Positions 34,600 through 46,251 of a DNA stretch of 64,000 nt are shown in pieces. Where the stretch lies: NCBI GenBank assembly GCA_004380135.1, contig QXCR01000092.1, forward strand, positions 62,001 through 126,000, in the 5' to 3' direction. The DNA is from Stemphylium vesicarium (Eukaryota > Ascomycota > Dothideomycetes > Pleosporales > Pleosporaceae). The position numbers and the translations under genes were made by a program. Position 1 is the first letter of the stretch. Each line of letters starts with the position of its first letter. The notes under the pieces were generated by a model. The model worked only from the letters and a program-made list of their open reading frames with translations. It had not been told where the DNA came from and did not search any database.

Positions 34600-37500
34600 A
34601 TGGGCACGATGCGATTCGCTTCAATCCTCGCCACCACTACGTTGGCAATATTCCCTGCGGTCGTTAAAGCACAAAATGCTACAGTCAAGGTTGTGCATCT
34701 CAGCGTTGACGGACGTTTCGATCAACCCTTGGATCTCGAAAACGTTCGCCCCACTCTAGCATGGCAGATAACCCAAACCGGGGACTGCGCCGAAGCAGTC
34801 TGTCCTGGAGATAAGCAGACTGGATATGAAGTCCAGGTAGCCACGTCTCTTTCCGATCTAGAGGCGAATCGACTACGCTGGGAGAGCGGAAAGCTTCAAA
34901 GCCAGACTCAGTCGGTACTTTTCGACCAGCATCTTGCCTCTCGCGACACGGTAGTCTGGCGTGTGCGGGTATGGGATGCTCATGGCCAGCCCTCAACATG
35001 GTCGGAACCTTCGTCATGGACTGTCGGACTGCTTCAGCAAGCCGATTGGGGCGACGCTCGCTGGATCGACTACCCTGACCGTACCGAAGACGAGCCAATG
35101 CCCCTGTTTACCCGCCACTTCGAGACCGATCCGGAAAAGGAAGTTGCCATTGCATGCCTATATCTGTCCGGGGTTGGCATGGTGCATGCTACCGTAAACG
35201 GCGAGGCCATTACCGACGAGGTCTTAGCCCCGGGCTACTCAAACTACCAGCTCTCTAGCGAGTATCGCACGTACGACATCAAACCATCTCTATGTTCTGG
35301 CACCAACGTTATTGGTGTTAAGATGGGCAATGGACCCGCCTATGTTCGTCGGAGCGTCACAAACCCCGGTGTCGGTCGCGATTCGCCATATGCCTGGTGG
35401 CAGAGTCAACTCAAAGGCAACGGAAGCCTGGTCAATGATGTGGAGATGGGTAGCACTAGTATACTACTAACCAATGTCACTGGATACCATGTGGAAGGTA
35501 CCATCAATATCGATACCAGTGGAGGTGGCGATAGGCTGGAATCTCGGGTCATATCCTCGATCAATGCTAATCAGAGCATCATTAGCTTCTATCCAGGCCT
35601 GACGTTTTCGCATGCCGCTGGCGCAAAAGTTACCGGTTCAGGCAACAATGTCGCCGCTAGCGATCCGTCTGCTGGCGCTGCAGGTACATATAGCCCAACC
35701 CCAATATCAACTAGATCGATATGTATCTTCGTATATTGCTGCATCACGTCTATTCCACAAAATGTGACTCAAAACTTTGCTGACACCTTACAGTTACCCC
35801 CCGCTTGATAGGACGGCTTGAAATCACCTACACTGACGGAAGCACGCACTCGATCGTCACCGACCGCTCCTGGCGCACCGCCGTCGGTCCATTGGTAACC
35901 GATGCGTGGTATTCTGGCGCAGATTTTGATGCCCGCCGTGAACAGATAGGTTGGGATCGTCCCGACGCCCCGCTCAACTCATCCGACTGGGTCTCGGCTG
36001 CTTTTGCACCTCCACCAAACCTCGCAACCAGATTGGTCGCCCGTGCTGCCGAACCGGTCAAAGTCGTGGAGTATTTCACCCCGAAATCGATCACCAACCC
36101 CGTCAGTGGGACTTGGGTTTTCGACCTGGGACAGAACATGGCAGGTTGGCCCGTTCTCAAACTTCCAGAGATGCCTGCTGGCGTAGTCATCAAAATGGAG
36201 CCAGCAGAGTCGCTTAATGCCGACGGTACTGTGAACCAGACTTCCATTATGGGGCCCCCGGCCCGCGGTACGGATATATTCAACACATACACCACTGCAG
36301 GGCGTCCTGGAGGCGAAACCTGGCATCCTGACTTCAATTACTTTACTATGCAATGGATTCAAGTAACTGGCCTGCCCGCTGGCTTTGAGCCAACTCCCGA
36401 CCTGATTACGGGCGCACGTGTGCAAGCGGCAGTTCCCGTCGCTGGCACCTTTACATCATCCAACGCTCGTATCAACCGAATTCACAAGATGTCCCGGTAC
36501 TCTTTTGCCAGCAACATCATGTCTGTCTTTACAGATTGTCCGGGCCGTGAGAAGCTCTCGTATCCAGCCGATTACACTCAGCCCATGGGCGCCATCTATC
36601 GCAACGCCCACATCAACGCCTACTTGCGTACAAACATGCGAAACTTGGCGGAAGCGCAATCAATTGCGAACACCTCCATGGCTGGTAATGTTGCCCTGAA
36701 GGCGCCCGTCTATGATTGGGGTTACTCTGGCCAATTTGGAGATGAGATCAATTGGGGCAATGCCATTGTGCTTGTTCCTTCATTTCTGTACGATATGTAC
36801 GGAGATACAGCAGTCATGACCACCTACTACGATCAGATGGTCGACTTTGTCGATTACATACAACGCGAGAAGGTGCAAGGGTACATCGTTAATGCTGCGC
36901 TCGCCGATTGGGTCGAAGATGATGCCAGAACCTCCGGTCGCATTACTGGTACCTGGGGTTACTACTTGACAGTCACTGCCATGGCCCGTATGGCCAATCT
37001 GACAGGACATACTGCCGATGCTGATCGTTACACCAATCTGGCGTCAGAAATTCGGGATGCTTTCAACATGATGTTCTACAACAACGCCACTGCTCGTTAC
37101 ACCAATAACGGCAACAATTCCACGGCAAACGCTACGCAAGCAGCGCAAGCTCTTGCGTTAGATGCTGATCTTGTATCCGAGCAGAACAGGCAAGAGGTGC
37201 TCGATGCATTAGTCGAGCTCACATACGAGTATCCTTCAGAGGATGGACAAGGGCCTCATTTGAGCGGCGGGACCATTGGTATGGGGCCCATCGTTCGAGC
37301 TCTGTCTGCAGGAGGACGTGATGACGTACTATGGGAAGCTTTGCAACAGAACGACCAGCCCAGCTACGGTTATTTCATGGCTCCAACCGAGGCCAACCCA
37401 CAGGGTTTCACGACGATCGGTGAGCGATGGACCGGAGAAGACTCCAAAAACCATATGATCCTTGCTCAGATTGACGAGTGGTTCCATGCCAGCATCGCAG

Positions 37501-37838
37501 GTATACAGCCTAAATCGCTCAGCACTATTAGCAGCACTTGGGAAAGCGGGCTTGTTTTCCAGCCGAAGCTTGTTGGTGACCTCACGAGCGCTATGGGTAC
37601 CTACCAGACGCAATGGGGAGAAGCCAAAAGCGAATGGAACTTGACAGCTGCAGGCATGTTCACACTAACTGTCACTGTGCCAGCGAATGCTCAGGCGGAG
37701 GTGCGCTTACCGTCCGGCGGTGATGTGGAAGCCACACAGCGTGCGAGATTTATGAGCATAACTAATGGGTCTTCTGTCTACGTCGTACCTTCTGGGAAGC
37801 ATACTTTCAGCACAGTTGTGGAAGCAACTCACATTTGA
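34600..37838 (+). CDS. Secreted GH78 alpha-L-rhamnosidase
   Basis: Releases terminal alpha-L-rhamnose from plant glycosides or rhamnogalacturonan. Two exons, 34600-35683 and 35794-37838, give 1042 residues (1039 from the ATG at 34609). The N-terminus MRFASILATTTLAIFPAVVKA is a good signal peptide, so the enzyme is probably exported. Domain order fits GH78: N-terminal beta domains (PTLAWQI, VWRVRVWDAHG, MVHATVNG, GVKMGNG), then VFDLGQNMAGWPVL, an (alpha/alpha)6 barrel with TDCPGREKLSYPADYTQPMG (region of the general acid), WVEDDART, and TTIGERWTGE...NHMILAQIDEWFH, and a C-terminal beta domain. Many NxS/T sites suit a secreted protein. Its neighbour is a secreted esterase in the same direction. 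Confidence 0.92.
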
Positions 37839-38309
37839 GCTTCATCTCAGGAGCCCATATAACTTGATAGCTCTATACCTTAGTGACTATCCAAATCGCT
37901 TCCCACTGTATCTGAAGAGCATATGTTACGCAAACTAGCTAGTCAAATGAAGCATCTCACAATTGGTACGGTACAAATTGCACCGAGACCTACAGGGGTT
38001 AGGCATCAATGTAATATGAGAGTGCATATATCGCTTGGATCTGCGCATTAACACATCAAATTACATCTGCCGAGCGCTTGTGATGTGACAAGCAACTGAG
38101 CTTAACCTCAAAGCGAAAGGATGCTCCGCGCGAATAACGCTTTTATGCACTACAAGTGGATGTATGCCTTTACCTTCCGCTTCTGAGCTACAGCGGTCGG
38201 ATTCATGTAACCGAGGTTGTTGATCAGAAGTAGGTATATATTCTTGCTCTGCTCGAGGTTGATCACTCACAGAGCATCCACATCTTGCACATCTTTTCAA
38301 TCTACCAAG
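37839..38309. other. Intergenic region GH78 / CE1
   Basis: 471 bp with no exon. TATATA at 38235-38240 lies about 70 bp before the esterase start and could be its TATA box. Confidence 0.45.
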
Positions 38310-39295
38310 ATGCTTCTGAAGAACTTAATCTTCAATACTCTCTTCGTCACTATTGCAAATGGCGCTCTTACGCAAGTGACCAACTTCGGGACCAACCCAT
38401 CTGGTATCGAGATGTGGATTGAGACACCCGCAAGGTTGGCGAGTAACGCCCCGATCATAGTCGCAGTAAGCTACCAATGCTTATCTGTGTAACGAAATAT
38501 TATCTAACAAACATCCTTAGCTCCATGGCTGTCACGGCTCTGCACAGAGTTACTACAGGGAGAACAATCTACCAGCAGTCGCCAAGCAAAAGGGCGCTAT
38601 ACTCATCTACCCATCCTCAACCCACGACCTCCTTTGCTGGGACTGCGGTACGAAAGCAAGTCTCACTCGTGACGGCGGCAGCGATCCCCAAAGTATCGTA
38701 CAAATGGTAACTACCTACACCTTTCCTGAACTGCTGGCAAAAAGACGAGAAGCTAAGAACGCCAAAGGTCAACTACACCCTCACGAAATACTCCGCTGAT
38801 CCATCCCGCGTCTACGTCGTCGGCACATCCTCCGGCGCAATGATGGGCAACGTACTCGCCGCAGTCTACCCCGACGTCTTCGCCGCCGCATCCGTATACT
38901 CGGGTGTAGCCGCAGGCTGCATTTCGGTCCCCAACGGCGTGCCACCGAACCCATACCCGCCCTGTGCATTAGGCGAGATCACCAAGACGCCACAGGAATG
39001 GGGCAACACTGTGCGTTCGTTCAATCCTGGGTACAAAGGTCCGTGGCCCAAGATGCAGATTTGGCATGGGACGAGCGATACGACGGTGGTGTATCACAAC
39101 TTTGTGGAAGACTTGAAACAGTGGAGTAATGTGCATGGGGTGGCGTTTAGGGGGAATGCGACGGATAATCCGCAGCGGGGGTATACGAAGATGACTTATG
39201 GAGATGGGACGCTTCTTACGGGGTTTAGTGCGAGGGGGGTTGGGCATGTTGTTCCTGTTCATCCGACGGAGGCGATGGCTTTCTTTGGGCTTTGA
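38310..39295 (+). CDS. Secreted CE1-type esterase (feruloyl/acetylxylan esterase-like)
   Basis: Alpha/beta-hydrolase of the CE1/PHB-depolymerase group; relatives cut acetyl or feruloyl esters from xylan and pectin. Three exons, 38310-38465, 38521-38706 and 38768-39295, encode 289 residues. MLLKNLIFNTLFVTIANGA is a signal peptide. Hallmarks are LHGCHGSAQSYY (oxyanion region), ILIYPSSTHDLLCWD, GTSSGAMM with nucleophile Ser135, WHGTSDTTVVYHN (acid region) and a late GVGHVVPVHP (catalytic His). The second intron ends in an AAAG acceptor, slightly off consensus, but the joined protein reads IVQMVNYTLTKY as the family requires. Acetyl versus feruloyl preference cannot be told from sequence. Confidence 0.88.
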
Positions 39296-39593
39296 GGTGG
39301 TGGGAGTACTAGCTATATGGGGGCTTTGCGTGAAGCACGGAGAGTTTGATATTAGCGTGAAGTTCGAAAATGCTGTGCCTTAGAGCTCGCCAAACGAACG
39401 ACAATGTTACAAGATCTTGGAGTAGATGATTTCAGGCAGACATTTGAATCATTATCTAATATTTCATTGATATAACAGTGAATACTTGATCAGGATGGCG
39501 GATATGCCCGGTACTCCGACGCAAAGCAACCCCGTAGGCGCTTTGTCGCACATCTCCAATCATTCCTGAGCGATGACATGGCATACTGCTCTC

Positions 39594-41423
39594 TCAATGC
39601 GACATCGAAGGGTGTCCCGACTTCTTCTTCATGGCCCACTTGCCAGTATAAGCCCTGATCTTCTTTCCATACAGAAACACTGGGATACCCAACAAGCCAA
39701 ACAGTGCCGTAAATCCAGCATATGTTCCAAAGGTCCCGTCGTACCCGTCAGTTTCGATAAACTTAGCAACTCCATAGCTGGTACCGAACGAAACGAAACC
39801 TCGAAGAGCGGTAATAACAACAAGAATCGGGCCTGCGCGTGCGGGATAAGAGTCAAGCAGATAAGTGATAGCAGCAATGTTGGCGCCAACGAAGGCGAAG
39901 TAGTATGCTGCATTGGCGAAAACGAAAACAAACCAGTGGTAACCCTCTGGATTCTGCGCTGCAACGCCGTACAGAGTGGCGGCTAAGCAACCAAATAGCA
40001 GAGGGATCCAGAGCAAGAGTAGGCGGTTTTCAGGTTCGTGGACACCCCCATTGCGTCTGGCTCGCCACTTGATCACGGCGTCGCTGCCGTTACCGAGGAT
40101 CGGAAGTGCGACAAATGCAACCACAATCTGTCCAGCGTTGACATACGAGACGGAGCTTTCGGGCCAGTTATACGGAGGTGCGCTTAATATACTGCCGTAT
40201 GTTGTTCCGATGGCGATGTTGACACCAATGGTAAGTCCGTTTAGGCAAAAGGCCCAGAGCACATTGGGAAACAACATGACCTGGAAAGTGTTGATGAAGC
40301 CGTAGAGACCCTCTTTCCAGTCGCGCTTGGCAACAAAGATGCGCATATCTGACCACACAGTGCGAGGAGGGAATCTTGTCAAGTCCAGGGGAGGTCTCTC
40401 GGATAGCTTGGCCGGCAGTGGCTCAGTCGTCCTTGATCCCTCAAGTTGCTCGCCTCCCTCTTCTGCGGAGAATTGTCCATAGGCAGTCAAAGAGCGATCG
40501 TAGCTACTCTCAGGAACCCAGAAAACTGAAGCGACGAACGTGGCTCCGCAAAGCCCGGCGCCGAGGAGATACCAGTTGGATGGACCAACTGCTCCAGCGA
40601 TTGGCGACGCGCAGATGATGTACACAGCCGACAGCACTGTCTGGGTAGCAGATTGCCACATGAGAAAGGTACTGCGCTCGTGAACAAAGTGAATCTCCTA
40701 TGTCTTGGTCAGATGTTGGTCTTCGTCGTCTCATCTATTTTCTTACCTGAATCATCATAGGCACCAGTGCCTCACTCTGACCGGCGGCGAATCCGAGGAG
40801 CATCCTGGCGCCGAGATGTTCATTGTAATTTCTTGCGTATGCAGCCCAGACGGAGGATGCGATTAGAACCAGCAGCGACAGAAGGAAGACAGGGCGTCTT
40901 CCAATTGCAAGAGCGAGTGGCATGCAAATCAGATTGCCTACGCCCATGAACATGGAGGGATAGGTCATGAGCGCGGTGATGTCGGCTGAAGAGCTGGTAA
41001 GCGCAGTCAGAGTACGTAAGAAGACAGGATCACTGACCATATGTAGCTCCGGCTGCAGCATAGATAGGTATGTACCAGGTTAAAAGACCACCAAAACCTG
41101 AAACCAGCGAGAGACCCAGACCGGAGAAGATTGAAACCAGCACGATGAAGAGGATCTTGCGAAACTTTGACAAGTTCAGTGGGTCTGATGAGAAGATCAG
41201 TATGCATGACGTTTGGCCGACTGGATGTTGGGGACCACGAACCTCGGGGATCAGCACTAGGAGCTGGGATCAAGAAGATTTCGTCGAGGTTGGTGATGGT
41301 CACGGTTCCCATCGCCGCAGGCTCCTGGACAGGCTTCACGAAGCCTGTCTCAGTATCTGAGACGACTTCATACCGTTCGACTTGGGTCTCCATGGCCTTT
41401 GAGCCCTTCGCGTCTTCGTGCAT
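39594..41423 (-). CDS. MFS transporter (DHA1-like)
   Basis: Twelve-helix major facilitator transporter. Exons (minus strand): 41423-41243, 41184-41038, 40985-40747 and 40697-39594, giving 556 residues. The cytosolic N-terminus leads into DPLNLSKFRKILFIVLVSIF, a common opening of fungal DHA1 proteins. The loop between helices 2 and 3 has CMPLALAIGRRPVF (motif A-like). A central cytosolic loop (about residues 270-320) is polar, then six more hydrophobic segments follow, ending in a basic tail. Substrate cannot be read from the sequence. The position between secreted glycosidase/esterase genes and intracellular hydrolase and dioxygenase genes suggests uptake or export of a plant-derived compound; this is inference. 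Confidence 0.88.
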
Positions 41424-42193
41424 CTTTGTGGAATTCGTCGAGATTTGCGAGCTGAGACACAACAATACTGATACAAGAAAATAGAGATGTTGACAAGAAT
41501 GTAACCCGCTCGTCCAAACTGGAAGAGCACCGGGGAAAATCAGCGTTGAGATGAGGTCGTCTAACCTGCGCAGCGACCTGGTTATATGTCGATACGAGCT
41601 TCGGGCCCTCTTTCTTGGAGCTTTCTTGGTTGATACCCAGCAACTCTTCTTGTCGTCTAGTTCGTCCCCAGACCCTCGCGATGGCCGATGATCTCACCGA
41701 GTTTACGAAGCCTTGGTCTGGATAACGATGTCAACCCCGCATCCCCGCATCGAATAAACTCCACTTCACGAGCATTATACGGCCTCTACGTGTCTTCGCC
41801 TATGATTCTGGCGTTGTTGACGGGGTTTGTGGGGTAATCCGGGGTAGCTTGTGTCGGGGAGTGGACTAGCTCACGGAAAGTGGTGGGCTAGCTCGCAGAA
41901 AGAGGGTTAGCTTCCGGAAAGAGGGCCATCTGGGCAGCTACCGGTGTAGCCAATCGGTAACGTGCAGATTACAATCACTCTTGACTTCAACTTGCGCATG
42001 CGCGATTGCCGAATTTGTTGATAGGACCCTGCAGCCGTTCACGTAGCGTCTGTAATGACGCAAACGAAGACCCTACCCCAGCGGAGGAATGCGCATATTC
42101 ATCCGCAACACAAAAAAGACACGTAGAATGACCACAGAGTCGTGTAGCTCAGGAAAGAATTTATACGTCGGCTTCATTGAAATCTATCTACAG
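41424..42193. other. Upstream region of the MFS gene
   Basis: 770 bp between the MFS start and the CocE stop. It holds the four-unit repeat at 41845-41924. No coding exon. Confidence 0.55.
41845..41924. repeat. Four imperfect ~22-bp tandem units upstream of the MFS gene
   Basis: Units start at 41845, 41867, 41889 and 41908. Three share TAGCTC/TTNCGGAAAGNGG-like wording: TAGCTCACGGAAAGTGG, TAGCTCGCAGAAAGAGG and TAGCTTCCGGAAAGAGG; the first (TAGCTTGTGTCGGGGAGTGG) is more diverged. Spacing is 22, 22 and 19 bp. The units lie about 420-500 bp upstream of the MFS start and could bind a regulator, or be a simple tandem duplication. Confidence 0.6.
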
Positions 42194-44034
42194 CTACAAA
42201 GGGACAAAAGGCAGTATAAACCTACTCGGCGTATCCGACCCCACATGTATCCTATGCTCACCCTTATTCTTCTCATGTTCCGGCCGCGGCTTTGAAAAAG
42301 CCGTGTACTCGGCGATGCTGGGAAATGTGCCAGAAACCTGGACGCTGATCGACTCCCCCTCATCAAAATCCACGCCCATGGACCATATGCCAATTTCCAG
42401 CTTCACAATCTCACCGGGAGTAATCTTCTCCTCTTTATCGTGCGGATGGAATGGGAATTGCTCATGGATGCTCCGCGCTGGGTCAAATGCCCGATGGCTG
42501 GCTCGCAGCACACCAACACTGCCTAGATGCAAATTTAAACTTGCTCGTTCTTTCTCTGGAATGTCTTCGATGCTCTTGTAGGCTGGAGGTATTGCCGAGA
42601 ATGGGAAGCAGAGATGCATGAGCAGCTTTCCGTTTTGATCTCGCTTGCGCAGGATGACGAAAACGTTCATGTCGTCATGGGAAGGTGCTGACATGTACAG
42701 AACGGCCTTCGGTAGGCCAATGAGGCGCGACTTTTGCGCAAACTTATAGGTGAACTCAGCGATCGATTCTGAGTCTTCAGAGTTATAGGTGATGGTCTCG
42801 GTCTTGGAAGGAGCCTGTTCGGTCAGAACAGAGCCGGATAGATAAAACTCCTTGTACCTTGTCTCTGGTACAGGGAAGTCCGAGAATTCGATGTTGTCGA
42901 TGGCTTCGCGGTCGCCGAACTGAAGCGCCGACCATCGCACCTTCGGCATCTTCTCCCAGTCATTGTCAACGCCGCGGAGATACCTGTCGAAGTAGGTGTG
43001 CAGTTCCTTGTCTGCGTGGGGATCGCAGTAGAGCTCGAACCACTCCTGATGCGAACTCCATCGGATCCACTTCTTGTCATGAGGCACTTCGAGCCATCCA
43101 CGTACGGATCCCATGGTGTGTATGCTAGAAAAATCGCTTCCGCTGATGAACACAGGGACTTCAATTTTCGTCATGTCAGGGCGCTTGTCGCTCCAGTATG
43201 CGTTCGACACTGGTGACCGTCGGTACATCTCAGCAAAGTCTTCGATGCCACCGCCGGGGTTGTTGGTTTTGATGATGAAATGAGTGATGAGGTCGAAGTT
43301 TGACATGGTGAAGACGCCACCTCGGCAGAATTGCTCGCGATAGATGTCGCCAGATCCTTCCCAGGGTGCAATGGCGGCAAGATGGGGTGGGCACAGAGAT
43401 GCAACATGCCATTGGATGATTGCTAGGGCACTGTTGCCGGCCATGCCTACTTTGCCATTACTCCAGGGCATCGCTGCGATGGCTTCAATGACGTCGTAGC
43501 AATCCTCTGCATCTTGAGAGCCCATGATCTGTCATGGTTAGAAAAGCCTGGATAACAAAAACGCAAAAGGAGAAAACGTACTGGTATCGATCCATCGCTG
43601 TTACCAGTGCCACGCGAATCCACCGAAACAATTGCGTAGCCACGCGGACACCACACAACTGGATCAAGCCCCTCAAACTTCTCCAACCCACTAAGTGCCT
43701 CGTTGGGCACGCAGCAGTTCCAGACGCAGATTGGTAGCATGTGTAGAGCTGAGTATTTCTTTCCATAGCATGACCAGCTGACCACTGTCGGCAACTTTTC
43801 ATCTTTTGGAGCGTCGGCGGGCCTGTAAATATCGACATAAAGACGGCAGCCATCTCTGGCTACTATCTCGACATCGTGGTCGATTTGGATGTCAGACCCG
43901 AGGGGGCGAGCATTGTGCGGTTTCGCGCCTTTGCGAAGAACTTCGGTCTTGCCGGGAGTGAAGCCTTGGTAGTTATTCACACCCTCCTCCGGCTTCGAGA
44001 TGGGCTTGTAGGCGACTTGCATAGGAACCGGCAT
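42194..44034 (-). CDS. CocE/NonD-type alpha/beta hydrolase (X-Pro dipeptidyl-peptidase S15 family)
   Basis: Two exons, 44034-43582 and 43528-42194, encode 595 residues. The N-terminal part has VEIVARDGCRLYVDIYRPAD, LPTVVSWSCYGKK and GYAIVSVDSRGTGNSDG, the signature of S15/CocE hydrolases. The second exon has DCYDVIEAIAAMPWSNGKVG followed by MAGNSALAIIQW, where GNS contains the probable nucleophile, and LAAIAPWEGSGDIYRE. A C-terminal beta-rich domain (from about residue 370) ends in SRFILPFVP. No signal peptide, so probably intracellular. Relatives act on esters or amides of varied small molecules; the substrate here is unknown. It is divergent from the dioxygenase gene across 468 bp, suggesting joint control. 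Confidence 0.9.
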
Positions 44035-44502
44035 CTTTGATGTTCGAGATAATTGGCAGTAAGGGTGAGGAGAAAGAAGATGCTTGTCAGCGTAGTCAGA
44101 AAAGCCCGTGACAAACTACTTGAACAATTTAGAACCCCGCTGAAAATGCGACGCGTCAAGCTAAGTCTACAATACCGCGGAAGTGTCCTCCACAAGGGGT
44201 CCGAGGCGTGAACCATCTCCGCCCCCACATTCCCCGGGATCCACAAATCCCACGGCGAGGACGCGGGGTATAGCGCCCACATTTACCGATACCACCGGGA
44301 ACTCTGCACGGCATTTCTGAACAATTATCTTAGTCCCGAGGATAGTGTAGGATACATGATGGGAACTGGATATATATAACCAGTCGATTGCAGTCCAAAG
44401 AATCTCACCCACATCTTCATCTCAACCCTACCCTAGCCTGCAAGTTGAGAGATACTCAAAAACCATCAGTCACAACAACCCAAAAGTTCACACTTACTCA
44501 AC
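44035..44502. other. Divergent promoter region, CocE hydrolase / PhyH dioxygenase
   Basis: 468 bp between two start codons; contains a TATA box for the rightward gene and no exon. Confidence 0.55.
44371..44379 (+). promoter_or_regulatory. TATA box of the dioxygenase gene
   Basis: TATATATAA lies 124 bp before the dioxygenase start codon, in the bidirectional region shared with the CocE hydrolase. Confidence 0.5.
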
Positions 44503-45654
44503 ATGGCACCTCACGCCGAAGAGCCAAAGCCCGACAGCGGCGTGGATCTAATCTCGCACGAGGGCAAAACATACGGCGACTGGCGCGACGACTTCCACAA
44601 AAACGGCACCGCCATCATCAAAGGCGCCATCACGCCCGAGCGCGCAGAATACTACAAGCAAAAGCAAATTGAATGGCTGCAGTCCTTTGGCCGGGGCTTC
44701 GACCCCAACGATGAATCAACATGGACACAAGAGCACCTTCCCGTGAGCTTCAAGGGCGGCATGTACTTTGCGTATTCCAGCACGCACGAGAAGTTTGTAT
44801 GGTAAGTCTCTCCCTCACGCCTCATTCTCCATTTTCATGTTTTTTTCTTTTGTGACTGGGAATGCTGATGTAAAACCGCAGGGAAGCCCGCACCGAACCT
44901 AAAGTCATCGAAACTTTTGCCAAACTCTGGGGCACAGACGAACTCCTCTGCTCCTTCGACGGCATGAACATCACTTTGCCACGGCAAAAGGATCTCAAGT
45001 GGAGTCCCTGGCCACATTGCGACCAGTCGCCGCACCGCAAGGGGATGCAGTGTGTGCAAGGACTGCTGAACTACCAGCCCAACGGCGCGGAAGATGGGGG
45101 TTTGATCTTGATGAAGGGGAGCAGTAAGCTGTTTGACGAGTTCTTTCGTGAGACGAGGGAGCAGGATGCCCATGAGGATAAACCGCCCGAGGAGGAGGAT
45201 TTCAAGGACCTGTTCATCTTCAAGGAGGAGGATGTTAAGTGGTTTGAGGACAGGGGGTGTACGCTGGAGAAGGTTAATCTTGAGGCTGGGGATTTGGTTC
45301 TTTGGTATGTACCCTCGCACTCTTTACTTTTCATATGGCCATTCGAGTTGACGCTAGCTACACAGGGACTCCCGCACCATGCACTATGCCTGTTTCCCCC
45401 AAGGCAACCTCATCCGCCACGTCCAGTACATCTGCATGACACCCGCCAAATTCGCAAAGACGGAGGATCTCGAGCTCAAGGCAGAGCTGTTCAAGAATTG
45501 GCAGGGTACCACGCACTGGCCGCATTGCAATATTCGCAAGCAGGGCCCGCCGGAGAGGGATGGAAAGCCCGATCCGCAGAATCGGACGGAGCCGTTGGAG
45601 AAGCCGGAGATTACGGATAGGATTCTGCAGTTGGCTGCTGTTAAGGCTTATTAA
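44503..45654 (+). CDS. Phytanoyl-CoA dioxygenase family (PhyH) Fe(II)/2-oxoglutarate oxygenase
   Basis: Three exons, 44503-44801, 44882-45304 and 45366-45654, give 336 residues. The double-stranded beta-helix core has the iron motif HxD as PHCDQSP (His145, Asp147), a cupin-like run VQGLLNYQPNGAEDGGLILM, and the distal part DSRTMHYACFPQGNLIRHVQ, where a His and the 2-oxoglutarate-binding Arg are expected. The two-residue Trp codons at both exon joins restore EKFVWEAR and GDLVLWDSR, confirming the splices. Members oxidise varied small molecules, from fatty acyl-CoA to secondary metabolites; the substrate is unknown. Neighbours suggest a catabolic rather than biosynthetic role. Confidence 0.9.
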
Positions 45655-46251
45655 CTGTTATGGTGGGCTATGGATAATTGTATAGTGTGCGCTTTTTCTA
45701 GAAGGAGATGTAAAGTCTTCATTTGCGGTAGTACAAGTTGATACCAATTCCTTCTCTGTGTTAACTGACTTGTGAGGTCGAATAACTATGAAGTGAAAGA
45801 CATCGAGCCTCTTATTAAAGATGCCGCCGGATTTGCGAACATGCATACCCAGAGTGTTCGATGTCACATGAACTATGGCGGATTCGACCAGAAGACTCTT
45901 CTCGTCAAGAACGGCGAGAACGTTCTCATTGATGCGAGAATCCTAGGAACGGAGGTCGACTGATCTTAGTTGTATACTAGTTAGATAGGGAAGTACTAGC
46001 GAACCCACGCTATTGGATGTCTTCGCTATCTGCTTTTACTTTTTGGAAAGAAGCTTGGACAAGTTACCTATTCCGCGCGTCGAATTTCGCATTTCGCTAG
46101 AACACGGGAAAGCAGAGGTTGTAGTCGGGTAGTGTGATTGCCGGGGCTTACAGCTGTCCGTATGTATTTTGGCAATCGCCCGAAACGCCGCGCTATGCAG
46201 ATAATAATAATACCCTCTTTTGTGTAGGGTTTTGACAGCTGCCAGGAGACG
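45655..46251. other. Convergent region with an orphan coding-like segment
   Basis: Between the dioxygenase and BUD13 3' ends. An ORF at 45772-45963 (63 codons, no ATG until codon 24) reads like protein: VRCHMNYGGFDQKTLLVKNG then VLIDARILGTEVD. It may be a gene fragment or the last exon of something unrecognised. A short ATA run lies at about 46199-46211. Confidence 0.4.

Noticed and set aside
34600..45654. Secondary-metabolite biosynthetic cluster
   Set aside because: There is no polyketide synthase, peptide synthetase, terpene cyclase or prenyltransferase; secreted hydrolases favour catabolism.
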